Positions 8,821 through 17,873 of a stretch of 64,000 nucleotides of DNA are shown here, one piece after another. A program made the position numbers and the translations under genes. The first letter of the stretch is position 1, and each line of letters opens with the position of its first letter. The notes beneath the pieces are model-generated. The model searched no databases. It saw nothing but the letters and a program-made list of their open reading frames with translations, and was not told the DNA's origin. The stretch is from NCBI GenBank assembly GCA_963808165.1, contig CAWEET010000016.1, positions 186,001 to 250,000 of the forward strand. Reading direction: 5' to 3'. This DNA is from Thiosocius sp963808165 (lineage in GTDB: Bacteria > Pseudomonadota > Gammaproteobacteria > Chromatiales > Chromatiaceae).

Positions 8821-9990
8821 CTAATCGCTCAGGCAGAAATGTCTGACCAGTTCACGGATGATGCGCCGTGCCGGTTCGATCTGGTCCAGCGCGAGGTATT
8901 CGTCCGGTTGGTGCGCCTGGTCGATATTGCCCGGCCCGAGGATCAGGGTCTGCATGCCGAGTCCGTTCATGTAAGGTCCCTCGGTGGCGAATGCAACCGC
9001 ACCGGCGCTGTAGCCGGTCAGTGCCTCGGCCGCCTGCACGATAGGCGATGTCGCCGCTGTCTCCATCGCCGCGATCCCTTCGAACAACGACACCCGCTCG
9101 AAACCGAGTCCGCTCCCTTCCAGACAGGCGCCGATGCGCCGGTCGATCTGACCACGCAGTTCGTCGAGGTCCATGCCCGGCAGCGGGCGGATGTCGAAAT
9201 GCAGTTCGCATTCTGCGCAGATGCGATTCGGATTGTCGCCGCCGTGGATATGGCCCAGGTTGAGCGTCGGCACCTCGACGGCGAACAAGGGATTACGGTG
9301 ATGTTGCTGCAACTCGTCACGCCAGGCGATCAACTCGCCGATCGCGCGATGCATCCCCTCGAGCGCGTTGATGCCCAGCGCCGGATCGCTGGAATGCCCG
9401 GAACGCCCGGTCAGCCGGATGGCCTCCATGCCGATGCCCTTGTGCAGCCGGATCGGTTTCAAGCCGGTGGGTTCGCCGATAATGGCATGCCGGCCGAGCT
9501 GATGGTGGGTGTCGAGCAGCGCCTTGGCGCCGCACATACTGCTTTCTTCGTCGGCGGTGGCGAGCAGGATCAGCGGGTGCCTGAGTCGCGCCAGGTCGAT
9601 GTCGTGGATTGCGTCCAGCACCACGGCGAAGAACCCCTTCATGTCGCAGGTGCCGAGTCCATACCAGCGTCCGTCGCGTTCGGTCAGTCGAAACGGATCA
9701 CTACGCCAGCGCTTTTCGTCGTAAGGCACCGTGTCGGTATGCCCGGAAAGCACCAAGCCGTCCGGGCCGCTGCCGGCGCTCGCGACCAGGTTGAACTTGC
9801 CTGGGTGGCCGTCGATCGGGAGACGCTCGACAGCGAAGCCGCGGGTCGCGCACCAGTCGGCCAGATGATCGATCACCTGGGCATTGGATTGATCCCAATC
9901 CGGACTGACGCTGCTGACCGAGGGTGCCCCGATCAACTGTCGCATCATTTCGGGCAGGCTGGGTTGGCGCATGCCCACAGAGTGAACCAT
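8821..9990 (-). CDS. argE: Acetylornithine deacetylase (arginine synthesis)
   Basis: The product removes the acetyl group from N-acetylornithine to give ornithine. The M20 metallopeptidase layout is complete: metal-binding SGHTDTVPYDEKRW near residue 80, GTCDMKGFFA near 113, the catalytic pair in ADEESSMCGA, GEPTGLKP, and the C-terminal QAHQPDEYL box that supplies the last histidine. Length (389) fits ArgE. An alternative start is the ATG 18 bases inside (9972), which better matches homologue N-termini. Having both argE and an argA of the classical type is consistent with the linear arginine pathway. Confidence 0.92.
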   Translation of the reverse strand: MVHSVGMRQPSLPEMMRQLIGAPSVSSVSPDWDQSNAQVIDHLADWCATRGFAVERLPIDGHPGKFNLVASAGSGPDGLVLSGHTDTVPYDEKRWRSDPFRLTERDGRWYGLGTCDMKGFFAVVLDAIHDIDLARLRHPLILLATADEESSMCGAKALLDTHHQLGRHAIIGEPTGLKPIRLHKGIGMEAIRLTGRSGHSSDPALGINALEGMHRAIGELIAWRDELQQHHRNPLFAVEVPTLNLGHIHGGDNPNRICAECELHFDIRPLPGMDLDELRGQIDRRIGACLEGSGLGFERVSLFEGIAAMETAATSPIVQAAEALTGYSAGAVAFATEGPYMNGLGMQTLILGPGNIDQAHQPDEYLALDQIEPARRIIRELVRHFCLSD

Positions 9991-10196
9991 GCCCAGGCGC
10001 TCGTCCAGTGTGGGTAGGTTCTCTTCCGGCCGATGCGGCTTGCGTTCGATGGTGCTTGCCTTGGCGCCAGCACCCCGTCGCTTTCGACCTGCGGGACGCC
10101 AAGTGTCGATTGCTGGCGCCGCGTCGTTGCCTGCCTGCCGGTGTTGGCTCGTCAGGTCGGGGTCATCATGGGGACGTGGCAGCTGCGCCGCGCCGC

Positions 10197-10844
10197 CTAT
10201 GCGCGGCTGCGGGCATCGGACAGCGCCGCGAATACGCCCAGCCCGATCAAGGTGCCGGCCGACAGATAGCGTCCCGCCCGGCGCAATCCATGTGCGCCCT
10301 GCAATGCCGAGGAGACGGACCCTGCCGTCAGCGCATAGATGGCGTCGGTGACTCCGGCGATCGCGACGAACAGCACGCCCAGCGTGACGCCCTGGATCAT
10401 CGGATTGGCGTCAATCCCCATGAACTGCGGCAGGAACGCGGCAAAGAACAGCGTGGTCTTCGGATTGAGCAGCGCGACGAAGAACCCGTCACGAAAGACA
10501 TGCCGGGTGTGGCCCGCCCCGGTGCGCACGTCTGCGCAATCCGCAGATGCCCTGCGCAATGCCCGAATGCCGAGAAAAATGAGGTAGGCGGCGCCCGCGT
10601 ATTTGACGACCACGAAGGCGGTCGATGAAACCGCAAAAAGTGCGGCCAGTCCCAATGCCGCACCCAGGGCATTCGCCAGGTTGCCGAGGGCGACACCGGC
10701 GACCGAGGTGAGACCGGCGCGCCGCCCCTGAATCAGGCTGCGCACGACGATGTAGAGCACGCCCGGCCCCGGGGTTACTGCGAGCAGCAGGCTGGCCGTG
10801 ACGAATGCCGCGAGCAAGGACGCGGGTGGCAGGAGGTCGGGCAT
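10197..10844 (-). CDS. LysE/RhtB-family amino-acid exporter
   Basis: This 215-residue, highly hydrophobic protein has about six membrane segments. The family motif appears at the N-terminus (LLAVTPGPGVLYIVVRSL) followed by GRRAGLTSVAGVALGN, a diagnostic loop of LysE/RhtB exporters. Such proteins export amino acids such as lysine, threonine or homoserine lactone; the substrate is not predictable. The ATG at 10844 is chosen because residues before it in the longer frame are not membrane-protein-like. It is upstream of, and on the same strand as, argE, with about 200 bases between. Confidence 0.87.
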   Translation of the reverse strand: MPDLLPPASLLAAFVTASLLLAVTPGPGVLYIVVRSLIQGRRAGLTSVAGVALGNLANALGAALGLAALFAVSSTAFVVVKYAGAAYLIFLGIRALRRASADCADVRTGAGHTRHVFRDGFFVALLNPKTTLFFAAFLPQFMGIDANPMIQGVTLGVLFVAIAGVTDAIYALTAGSVSSALQGAHGLRRAGRYLSAGTLIGLGVFAALSDARSRA

Positions 10845-11283
10845 CGGGTTCAGCAGCCTGTACGGATGGGGGGCGGCGCGGGCGCCGTGAAGCAGCAAGG
10901 CGTGACGAATCACCCACGCTGCCAATCTTAGGGCAGGAATCCGCCAACCACCACCCGCCTGCAAAACGCCTGTCCTTGTCTCGAGGCATCAAGGCGCCCG
11001 TCCACGGGCATGCATACTGCGGCGACCGGGCGGCAGTTCAGGCCGAATCTTGTGTCCACGGCGGTCGCCACCGCCGACGGAAAAGTTCCATCGTTCCTGC
11101 GGAAGTGTGAGGTGTTGTGCAACTCCGTCTAAGTCACCGGTGCTGATTGCGAATTGTCAACGCGGCACGGCGCGCAGGGGCCTTGAATGGGGCCAAGAGA
11201 AGGCTGTGTTGGGCACGGGCGTAGTCGTCTCTTGATAGTAGATCGTCCGTCCGCTGCCCGAGACCGACAAAGGAGGAAATGCA
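10845..11283. other. Intergenic region upstream of the DUF2202 gene
   Basis: These 439 bases separate the divergent LysE and DUF2202 genes. No convincing reading frame or RNA gene is visible. The only clear signal is the strong Shine-Dalgarno AAAGGAGG at about 11270-11277, 7 bases before the ATG at 11284. Promoters for both genes should lie here but none is distinct. Confidence 0.5.
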
Positions 11284-11964
11284 ATGTTGATGAAGAGAAT
11301 CGTGGTATTGGCCGGGGCGTTGCTGATAGGCCTCAGTGGCCCCCTGTATGCCGACCAGGCACCAGGTCTTTCCGACCTGGAGGTGGATGATCTGATGTTC
11401 ATGCGCGAGGAAGAGAAGATGGCGCGTGACGTTTACTCAGAACTGTATCGGCACTTCAAGGAAGACGGCATCGAGATGATGATCATGGCCAGGATCGCCG
11501 TGTCCGAGCAGCGCCACATGGAGGCGATGCTGAACCTGCTCGAAAAGTATCAGCTCGACGACCCGGCGGCCGGTCTGGAACCCGGCGAATTCGACAATCA
11601 GGTGCTAGCAGCGCTCTACCAGAACCTGGTATCCGACAGCGAGACCAACGATACGATCCTGGGCGAGCCGGCAGAGGGCGGCAAGGTCAGCCCGGGGGCG
11701 GCGCTTTACGTCGGTGCCTGGATCGAGGAGCGCGACATGATCGACATCATGCATGCGATCGCCAACACCAGCCGTGCGGATATCGTCGGTGTCTACACTA
11801 ACCTGCTGTGCGGCTCACGCGATCACCTGAGGGCGTTCGTCGGTCAACTCGGTGCCGAAGACTACCAGCCGCAGCTGCTGCATTCCGCTGACGACAGCGA
11901 CGTCGAGCCGGAAGAGACGCTGGAGTTCTGGCTTGGTAGTGAGTCAGACCTGATCTGCCCGTAA
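11284..11964 (+). CDS. Secreted DUF2202 ferritin-like protein
   Basis: The 226-residue protein has a signal peptide (MKRIVVLAGALLIGLSG..YA) and a helical ferritin-like domain. The family motif FMREEEKMARDVYSELY is near residue 38 and SEQRHMEAM near 75; their Glu/His residues (EE..E, E..H) are the likely metal ligands of a four-helix bundle. DUF2202 proteins are periplasmic or extracellular and of unproven function; metal binding is inferred. The start is supported by the strong AAAGGAGG. The C-terminal 30 residues are acidic. Confidence 0.82.
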   Translation: MLMKRIVVLAGALLIGLSGPLYADQAPGLSDLEVDDLMFMREEEKMARDVYSELYRHFKEDGIEMMIMARIAVSEQRHMEAMLNLLEKYQLDDPAAGLEPGEFDNQVLAALYQNLVSDSETNDTILGEPAEGGKVSPGAALYVGAWIEERDMIDIMHAIANTSRADIVGVYTNLLCGSRDHLRAFVGQLGAEDYQPQLLHSADDSDVEPEETLEFWLGSESDLICP

Positions 11965-11988
11965 TACCGGGCATCCCCAGGCCGGATC

Positions 11989-12013
11989 GGGGTCCGCGCG
12001 CGACGCGGGCCCC
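11989..12013. terminator. Hairpin between convergent genes
   Basis: GGGGTCCGCG and CGCGGGCCCC form a 10-bp stem (one G-T pair) with a 5-base loop, between the convergent DUF2202 and YqaA genes. It lacks a T-run on either side, so it is a stable hairpin that may help separate the transcripts rather than a certain intrinsic terminator. Confidence 0.4.
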
Positions 12014-12036
12014 GCTCGACGCGTCTCCATCCTGGT

Positions 12037-12534
12037 TCAGTTGTACGACCGGGCCGCCAGGTAGACGACGGTCAGGTAGCGCAGGCCCTTACCGGTGCCA
12101 ACCAGCAACACAAAGAGCCATAACCTTACCTTCATGACGCCGGCAATCAGGGTCAGGGCGTCTCCGCCTATCGGCATCCAAGCCAGCAGCAGCGACCAGA
12201 AACCATAACGTTGGAACCAGCGCTGCGCCCTGGCGATCTGTTCACGGCTGAAATAGAACCAGCGCCGGTCCTGGAAGTGCAGCAGATAGCGGCCCAGATA
12301 CCAGTTGACGACCGCGCCCAGCGTGTTGCCAAGCGTCGCGGTTGCCACCAGCCCCGCGGGGTCGAGGCCTTCGCGCAGCAGCGCGAACAGGATCAGCTCC
12401 GAGGAAAAGGGCAGGATGGTCGCGGCGAGAAACGCGGAACCGAACAGCAGTAGGTAAGAGAGCGTCACAGCGAACCCGCGGGTGCGTCGGTCGACGGGCG
12501 GCGAGCCCGGTGCAGCACCAGACAATGGCTGCAA
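12037..12534 (-). CDS. yqaA: YqaA-family (VTT/DedA-like) inner membrane protein
   Basis: The 165-residue protein has about four membrane segments and the family features FLAATILPFSSELILFALL, ATLGNTLGAVVNWYLGR and LLLAWMPIGGDALTLIAG, which match the small DedA-like YqaA group. DedA-superfamily members act in lipid or membrane-potential homeostasis, but the role of YqaA itself is unclear. A GTG 22 codons in (before TLSYLLLFG) may be the true start because the first 20 residues are not conserved in the family. Confidence 0.82.
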   Translation of the reverse strand: MQPLSGAAPGSPPVDRRTRGFAVTLSYLLLFGSAFLAATILPFSSELILFALLREGLDPAGLVATATLGNTLGAVVNWYLGRYLLHFQDRRWFYFSREQIARAQRWFQRYGFWSLLLAWMPIGGDALTLIAGVMKVRLWLFVLLVGTGKGLRYLTVVYLAARSYN

Positions 12535-12625
12535 GCATCCACGCAGCGTGACCTGATGTGCGCCCGCGTACCGTCGACGAAGACGGCCCCTGCGTCCGGC
12601 CGCAGGCGCCGAACCGCGGTCCGCT

Positions 12626-13639
12626 TCAGAAGCCCTCCAGCACGATCTTGCCTTTCGACCGGCCGCTCTCGATCAGGGCATGGGCGCGCTTGAGGTTCTC
12701 CGCGTTGATGCTGCCAAAGTGTTCGCCGACCGTTGTGCGGATAACGCCCGCGTCGACCAGTTCGGCCACTTCGTCGAGCAGCCGGTGCTGCGCGATCATG
12801 TCCGCGGTCTCGAACAGCGAGCGGGTGAACATCAGCTCCCAGTGCAGCGACAGGCTCTTACGCTTGAGTTGGCCGATATCGATCGGCCCCGGATCATCGA
12901 TCAACGCCAGCCGGCCCTGTGGAGCCAGGGCCTCGACGATCTCGGGGAAGTGCAGGTCGGTCATGGTCAGGCTGGCGACGTGCGTCACACTCGGGATGCC
13001 GGCGCGCCGCAATTCTTCGGCCAGGGGTCGGCTGTGGTCGATGACTTCGTCGGCACCGAGCGAGCGCACCCATTCCGCCGTTGCGGGGCGCGACGCGGTG
13101 CCGATCACCCTCAGGCCGGTCAGCCGGTGGGCCAGTTGGGTGAGGATTGAGCCGACGCCGCCAGCGGCACCGACGATCAGCAGTGACTGATCGCTGTGCT
13201 GCTTGCCCGGTGCGACACCAAGCCGGTCGAACAGCAACTCCCAGGCGGTGATACTGGTCAGTGGAAGCGCCGCTGCCTGGGCGAAGTCCAGCGCCGCGGG
13301 CTTGTGCCCGACGATGCGCTCGTCTACCAGGTGCAGCTCGGAGTTGGTGCCCGGCCGGGCGATGGAGCCGGCATACCAGACCTCGTCGCCGGGCTGGAAC
13401 AGCGTCGCCTCGACACCGCACTCGACGACCACCCCGCAGGCATCCCAACCGAGCACGCCGGCCACGCCCGGGGCGGGGGTGCTGCGCATGCGCATCTTGG
13501 TGTCGACCGGGTTGACCGAGATCGCCCTGATCTGGACCAGCAGATCACGACCGGCCGGTCTCGGGTCGGGCAGTTCCATGTCCAACAGCGACCGGGCCTC
13601 GGTGATGGGCAGTGATTCGTGGTATCCAACGGCCTTCAT
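12626..13639 (-). CDS. MDR-superfamily NADPH-dependent oxidoreductase
   Basis: The 337-residue protein has a GroES-like N-terminal domain (ISVNPVDTKMRM, GWDACGVVVECG, GDEVWYAGS) and a Rossmann domain with LIVGAAGGVGSILTQLAHRL near residue 155. It matches the zinc-type alcohol dehydrogenase-like family related to quinone oxidoreductases and probably reduces quinones or enones using NADPH without catalytic zinc. It lies at the end of a same-strand group with an SLOG-like protein and a TetR regulator, consistent with a regulated stress response. The substrate is unknown. Confidence 0.87.
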   Translation of the reverse strand: MKAVGYHESLPITEARSLLDMELPDPRPAGRDLLVQIRAISVNPVDTKMRMRSTPAPGVAGVLGWDACGVVVECGVEATLFQPGDEVWYAGSIARPGTNSELHLVDERIVGHKPAALDFAQAAALPLTSITAWELLFDRLGVAPGKQHSDQSLLIVGAAGGVGSILTQLAHRLTGLRVIGTASRPATAEWVRSLGADEVIDHSRPLAEELRRAGIPSVTHVASLTMTDLHFPEIVEALAPQGRLALIDDPGPIDIGQLKRKSLSLHWELMFTRSLFETADMIAQHRLLDEVAELVDAGVIRTTVGEHFGSINAENLKRAHALIESGRSKGKIVLEGF

Positions 13640-13734
13640 GTCAAGTTGCCTCCGCGGGCTTGACCGGCGACGTTTTCAGTCGGCGGGAAGCGTTGTGTTT
13701 GGGTGTCCGGTAGGAATGATCGCCGGACGTCGGT

Positions 13735-14433
13735 TCAATCCGGTCCCAGTCGGCGAGGGAATGCCGCGGCGGCCGCCCCTACGAAGCTGTCCGGCGCCTC
13801 CAGGCCTTTATCGCGCGCCAAGTCAATCGCCTTGCGATGATTCATGTCGGCCGCGAAGTAATGTGTATCCTTCCCGGACCGCATCGCCGCGGTGAGCTCA
13901 TCGCGGGCCACCTGGCCGCCGCCGATGCCGATGATCATGTCGCTGTTGTCGAGCATGGCCGACGAGGTCGGTGACAGCCGTTGCCCCTGGTCGATGAAGC
14001 CACCCCAGGTGTCGTCCTGCACATAGAAGACCCGGTCGACGCAAGGTGACAGCGGGGCCTGATAGCGCATCGCCTGAGTCGAAACGATCCCGGTGGTCAC
14101 GAAGCCGCCCCGTTTTGCCAGTCCATAGACGGCACCAATCCCATCCGGTGTCCCTCCGATATTGACGATCGTGTTGGACGGGTCGAGCCTGGCAAGTACC
14201 TCCGCTGCCTGCTCCAGCATTGCAGCCGGATGTTCGTATGCGGCACCGGAATAGCCCACGAAGGTCACGACCTGGCTGCGCTGCGCGTCGAAGAACGCCT
14301 TGATTTCCTCGCCCGTGGCAAGCGTAGACGCAGTCGCCGAATCACAGGCGAATGTCGGGGCCGCGGCGGTCAGAATCCAAATCCATGCGATGGCGTGGTA
14401 TCGCCATGACCTATTCGCTAACCGGTCCATCAA
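13735..14433 (-). CDS. Exported SLOG/LOG-like Rossmann protein of unknown function
   Basis: This 232-residue protein begins with a signal peptide (AIAWIWILTAAAPTFAC). After it come elements that resemble the SLOG/LOG superfamily: VTFVGYSGAAYEHPAAM near residue 56, NIGGTPDGIGAVYGLAKRGG near 91, and DMIIGIGGGQVARDEL near 165. SLOG proteins are normally cytoplasmic nucleotide-sugar or cytokinin-type hydrolases or sensors, so an exported member is unusual. The family assignment rests on motif shape only. It lies 36 bases downstream of a TetR gene and 95 bases upstream of the MDR reductase on the same strand. Confidence 0.6.
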   Translation of the reverse strand: MMDRLANRSWRYHAIAWIWILTAAAPTFACDSATASTLATGEEIKAFFDAQRSQVVTFVGYSGAAYEHPAAMLEQAAEVLARLDPSNTIVNIGGTPDGIGAVYGLAKRGGFVTTGIVSTQAMRYQAPLSPCVDRVFYVQDDTWGGFIDQGQRLSPTSSAMLDNSDMIIGIGGGQVARDELTAAMRSGKDTHYFAADMNHRKAIDLARDKGLEAPDSFVGAAAAAFPRRLGPD

Positions 14434-14469
14434 GCTGTCCTCCGCGGATCATGCGATAACCCTGCCGTC

Positions 14470-15060
14470 TCAGACGCAATCATCGTTGCCGTCGGCGAGC
14501 CGGTCGACCCAAACGCCGAGCCGATCCTTCTCGCGCCGCAGAAAGCCTGGGTCATTGTGGGCATGAGCCATCACGCTGATGCCCTGGCCCTGCGACATCA
14601 GGTGCAAGGCCAATTCGTGTGCGCGGCCGGCGTAGCCGAGTTCGGCAAACTGGTCGGATAGCCAACTCTCGAAGACCTTGAACAGGTTTTCGGCCTGCTC
14701 CTGCAACTCGTCCTGATCCTTGCCGAGTTCGGTGTTCAGCGTGCCCATCGGGCAACCGTAGCGCATGATCGCGTCGGCGCTGTTGCCCAGGATGTCTATG
14801 AAGCGGTGCAGACGTTCGATCGGCGTGCGGTAACTGCCGTTCCAGGCTTCCAGCATCTGGCGGATGCGGTCAGTACGGTATCTGATCGCCGCCTCGAGGA
14901 TCTCGTCCTTGGTCTTGAAATAGTAGTAGATGTTGCCGCGCGGCACGCCGGCCGCGCCCACCACGTCGCTGAACGAGGTCCGGTTGTAGCCTTTATGATA
15001 GAAAAGGCGATTGGCGGCCTCGACGATCTTCTGGCGTGTTCGTTCGCTCTTTTTCGGCAT
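14470..15060 (-). CDS. TetR-family transcriptional regulator
   Basis: The 196-residue protein has a typical N-terminal helix-turn-helix (TRQKIVEAANRLFYHKGYNR, then GVPRGNIYYYFKTKDEI) and a C-terminal domain of the TetR_C type with CPMGTLNTELGKD. This resembles regulators of enone/quinone reductases such as AcuR and NemR, consistent with the MDR reductase two genes downstream. The ATG at 15060 is chosen because the extra 41 residues of the longer frame are not regulator-like. It is divergent from ilvD. The ligand is unknown. Confidence 0.87.
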   Translation of the reverse strand: MPKKSERTRQKIVEAANRLFYHKGYNRTSFSDVVGAAGVPRGNIYYYFKTKDEILEAAIRYRTDRIRQMLEAWNGSYRTPIERLHRFIDILGNSADAIMRYGCPMGTLNTELGKDQDELQEQAENLFKVFESWLSDQFAELGYAGRAHELALHLMSQGQGISVMAHAHNDPGFLRREKDRLGVWVDRLADGNDDCV

Positions 15061-15222
15061 GGCGGCATTCAGTCGGACGGACGTACGAATGAATCGGAGT
15101 TTCGCGCAAGTATAACCCTGGATCGGATGTGCATACCAAACCCCGACCCCGGGACGGTTTCTTCGCCTCTGGCTAGACGCCATAATGCGCCACTCGAACC
15201 GAGACAGCCCGCGGAGACCTCG

Positions 15223-17076
15223 ATGCCCCAGTACCGCTCACGCACCACGACTCACGGCCGCAACATGGCTGGAGCGCGCGCCCTGTGGCGCGCCACCGGC
15301 ATGAAGGACGGCGATTTCGAGAAGCCCATCATCGCAGTGGCCAACTCCTTCACTCAGTTCGTACCGGGGCATGTGCACCTGAAGGACCTGGGGCAGCTGG
15401 TCGCCCGCGAGATCGAGAAGGCCGGCGGTGTGGCGAAAGAGTTCAACACCATTGCGGTGGACGACGGGATCGCCATGGGGCACGGTGGCATGCTGTACTC
15501 GCTGCCTTCGCGGGACCTTATCGCCGACAGCGTCGAGTACATGGTAAATGCCCACTGCGCAGATGCGCTGGTGTGTATTTCCAACTGCGACAAGATCACT
15601 CCGGGCATGCTGAACGCGGCCCTGCGCCTGAACATCCCGACTGTGTTCGTCTCCGGTGGTCCGATGGAGGCCGGCAAGGTCAGCCTGGCCAACAAGGGCG
15701 TCGTGAAACTCGACCTGGTCGATGCGATGGTCTCGGCGGCTGATCCGGGCGAGAGCGACGAGGACGTGGCGGCCATCGAGCGCTCGGCCTGCCCGACTTG
15801 CGGCTCCTGCTCGGGCATGTTCACCGCCAACTCGATGAACTGCCTGACCGAGGCCCTTGGTCTGTCGTTGCCGGGCAACGGTTCGCTATTGGCCACTCAT
15901 GCCGAGCGCAGGAATCTGTTCCTCGAGGCCGGGCGTCTGGTCGTTGAGATCGCCAAGCGCTATTACGAGCAAGACGATGCCAGCGTGTTGCCGCGCGGCG
16001 TCGCCACCTTCGATGCGTTCGAGAATGCGATCGCGCTGGACATTGCGATGGGAGGTTCGACCAACACGGTGCTGCATCTGCTGGCCGCCGCGCACGAGGC
16101 CGGCGTGGATTTCACCATGGCCGACATCGACCGCATGAGCCGCAAGGTGCCTAACCTGTGCAAGGTTGCGCCGGCCACGCAGCAATACCATATGGAGGAC
16201 GTGCACCGCGCCGGTGGCGTGATCGGGATACTCGCTGAGCTCGACCGCGGCGGCTTGATCCATCGCGATTGCCACACCGTACACAGCCCGACCATGGGCG
16301 CGGCACTCGATGCGTGGGACGTGATCCGCGGCGAGGAGCAGCAGGCTCATGTGCGTTACCTGGCGGGCCCCGGCGGTATCCCCACGCAGGTCGCCTTCAG
16401 CCAGGACAGCCAGTGGCCCGATCTGGATCTGGACCGTATCGGGGGCTGCATCCGCGACGTCGAGCATGCCTACTCGAAGGATGGTGGCCTGGCGGTGCTC
16501 TACGGCAATCTTGCCGAGCAGGGCTGCATCGTAAAAACGGCCGGCGTGGACGCGTCGATCCTGAAGTTTTCCGGTCCCGCACGCATCTTCGAGAGTCAGG
16601 ATGCGGCGGTCGAGGCTATCCTGGGCGACCGGGTCCAGGCTGGCGACGTGGTCCTGATCCGTTACGAGGGACCCAAGGGCGGTCCGGGGATGCAGGAGAT
16701 GCTTTACCCCACCAGCTATCTCAAGTCCAAGGGCCTCGGCAAGGCCTGCGCGCTGATCACCGATGGCCGTTTCTCCGGCGGCACCTCCGGCCTGTCGATC
16801 GGCCACTGCTCGCCCGAGGCTGCCGAGGGCGGCAACATCGGCCTGGTCGAGGAGGGTGACACCATCGAGATCGACATCCCGAGCCGCTCGATCCGCGTCG
16901 CGCTCAGTGACGAGACCCTGACCGAGCGCCGTCTGGCGATGACGGCGCGCGGCGAGCGTGCCTGGAAGCCGCTGAACCGGCAGCGCGAGGTCTCGCAGGC
17001 GCTGCGCGCCTACGCGGCGCTGACCACTTCGGCCGCGCGCGGGGCGGTGCGCGACCTGTCGCAGCTGGAGGGGTGA
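15223..17076 (+). CDS. ilvD: Dihydroxy-acid dehydratase (branched-chain amino acid synthesis)
   Basis: The product dehydrates 2,3-dihydroxy acids to 2-oxo acids in valine, leucine and isoleucine synthesis and carries an Fe-S cluster. The 617-residue length matches IlvD. Visible motifs include NSFTQFVPGHVHLKDLG near residue 43, ISNCDKITPGM with a cluster cysteine near 122-131, CPTCGSCSGMFTANSMNCL with another near 195, and the C-terminal GRFSGGTSGLSIGH. The start at 15223 has GGAG 7 bases upstream; the much longer frame reaching back into the TetR gene is not coding. A weak -10-like CATAAT is at 15181. Confidence 0.95.
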   Translation: MPQYRSRTTTHGRNMAGARALWRATGMKDGDFEKPIIAVANSFTQFVPGHVHLKDLGQLVAREIEKAGGVAKEFNTIAVDDGIAMGHGGMLYSLPSRDLIADSVEYMVNAHCADALVCISNCDKITPGMLNAALRLNIPTVFVSGGPMEAGKVSLANKGVVKLDLVDAMVSAADPGESDEDVAAIERSACPTCGSCSGMFTANSMNCLTEALGLSLPGNGSLLATHAERRNLFLEAGRLVVEIAKRYYEQDDASVLPRGVATFDAFENAIALDIAMGGSTNTVLHLLAAAHEAGVDFTMADIDRMSRKVPNLCKVAPATQQYHMEDVHRAGGVIGILAELDRGGLIHRDCHTVHSPTMGAALDAWDVIRGEEQQAHVRYLAGPGGIPTQVAFSQDSQWPDLDLDRIGGCIRDVEHAYSKDGGLAVLYGNLAEQGCIVKTAGVDASILKFSGPARIFESQDAAVEAILGDRVQAGDVVLIRYEGPKGGPGMQEMLYPTSYLKSKGLGKACALITDGRFSGGTSGLSIGHCSPEAAEGGNIGLVEEGDTIEIDIPSRSIRVALSDETLTERRLAMTARGERAWKPLNRQREVSQALRAYAALTTSAARGAVRDLSQLEG

Positions 17077-17176
17077 GGTCGATCGGGGGCCGGGTCCGCC
17101 CGGGTTATCGAAACGACCAGGCGGCGCCGATCTTTCAGGTGCCGGCCGTGCGAGGCGTTTTGGTGCCCAGCGCCGG

Positions 17177-17842
17177 CTAGAGTGATCCCCAGGAACTCTT
17201 GCGCCGCCTCACGCGCAGGTGAGGCAGGATCAGCCCCAAAATGATCCCGCCGACGACGACTCCCGCGCCGATCAGGAACCAGTTCTGTGCGGTCTTGTTC
17301 TCCAGTTCGCGATTCTGCTGCCTGACGTCCTCGATCTCGCGGGTCAGCGAGGCCACCTGCTTGCGCAGTTCGTTGCGCTCATTGGCGATGCGCACGGCGT
17401 TGCTCGAGGTGCGTTGCAGTGCGGCAAACTCCTGGTCGACCAGGGTTTTTGCCTGCTTCAGCTGTTCGTGCTGCTGTTGCAGCGCCTTGTGCTGCTCGGT
17501 CAGATTGGCCAGGCGGCTGCTGAGCTCGCCGGGCGCAGCCTTCAGCGCGTTGACCTCGGCCTCGGCCTCGGCCAGGCGGTCGCGCGCCACCGGCTGGTCG
17601 ACCAATTGCCGGGTCAGCACGAAACCCTCCGCGCCGGATGCGGTGCGCACCTTGCTGTAGCCCGATTCGGCATTGCTGGACAGCACCGTCAGGCGCTCGC
17701 CGGTGGGCAGCATCCGCAGGATGCGGTGCGTGGCGCTCTCGCCGCTGCGCATCGTGATCTTGAGTTCATCTGTCACATAGGCGGTCTGTGCGAGCACAGT
17801 GGCGCTGCAGAGAATGAGAAAAAGCGTGGCGATTTTCTTCAC
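17177..17842 (-). CDS. TIGR04211/YgiM-type SH3 and coiled-coil membrane protein
   Basis: The 221-residue protein has a signal peptide (MKKIATLFLILCSATVLAQ), a bacterial SH3 domain (about residues 20-85, AYVTDELKITMRSGESATHR), a long coiled coil (85-185) and a C-terminal membrane anchor (FLIGAGVVVGGIILGLILP) with a basic tail. This is the YgiM/TIGR04211 layout, placed in the periplasm and anchored in the inner membrane. Function is unproven; envelope-related roles are suggested. It is last in the row argD-argF-ABC ATPase, 31 bases downstream of the ATPase. Confidence 0.82.
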   Translation of the reverse strand: MKKIATLFLILCSATVLAQTAYVTDELKITMRSGESATHRILRMLPTGERLTVLSSNAESGYSKVRTASGAEGFVLTRQLVDQPVARDRLAEAEAEVNALKAAPGELSSRLANLTEQHKALQQQHEQLKQAKTLVDQEFAALQRTSSNAVRIANERNELRKQVASLTREIEDVRQQNRELENKTAQNWFLIGAGVVVGGIILGLILPHLRVRRRKSSWGSL

Positions 17843-17873
17843 TGATTGGATTCCGTACGGCTGTTTTGTTGTC

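Noticed and set aside
8782..10017. 411-codon open frame on the plus strand
   Set aside because: It is antisense to argE, which has all catalytic motifs.
14806..15222. Extension of ilvD into the divergent TetR gene
   Set aside because: The IlvD family N-terminus and a ribosome binding site are at 15223; upstream residues are antisense to the regulator.
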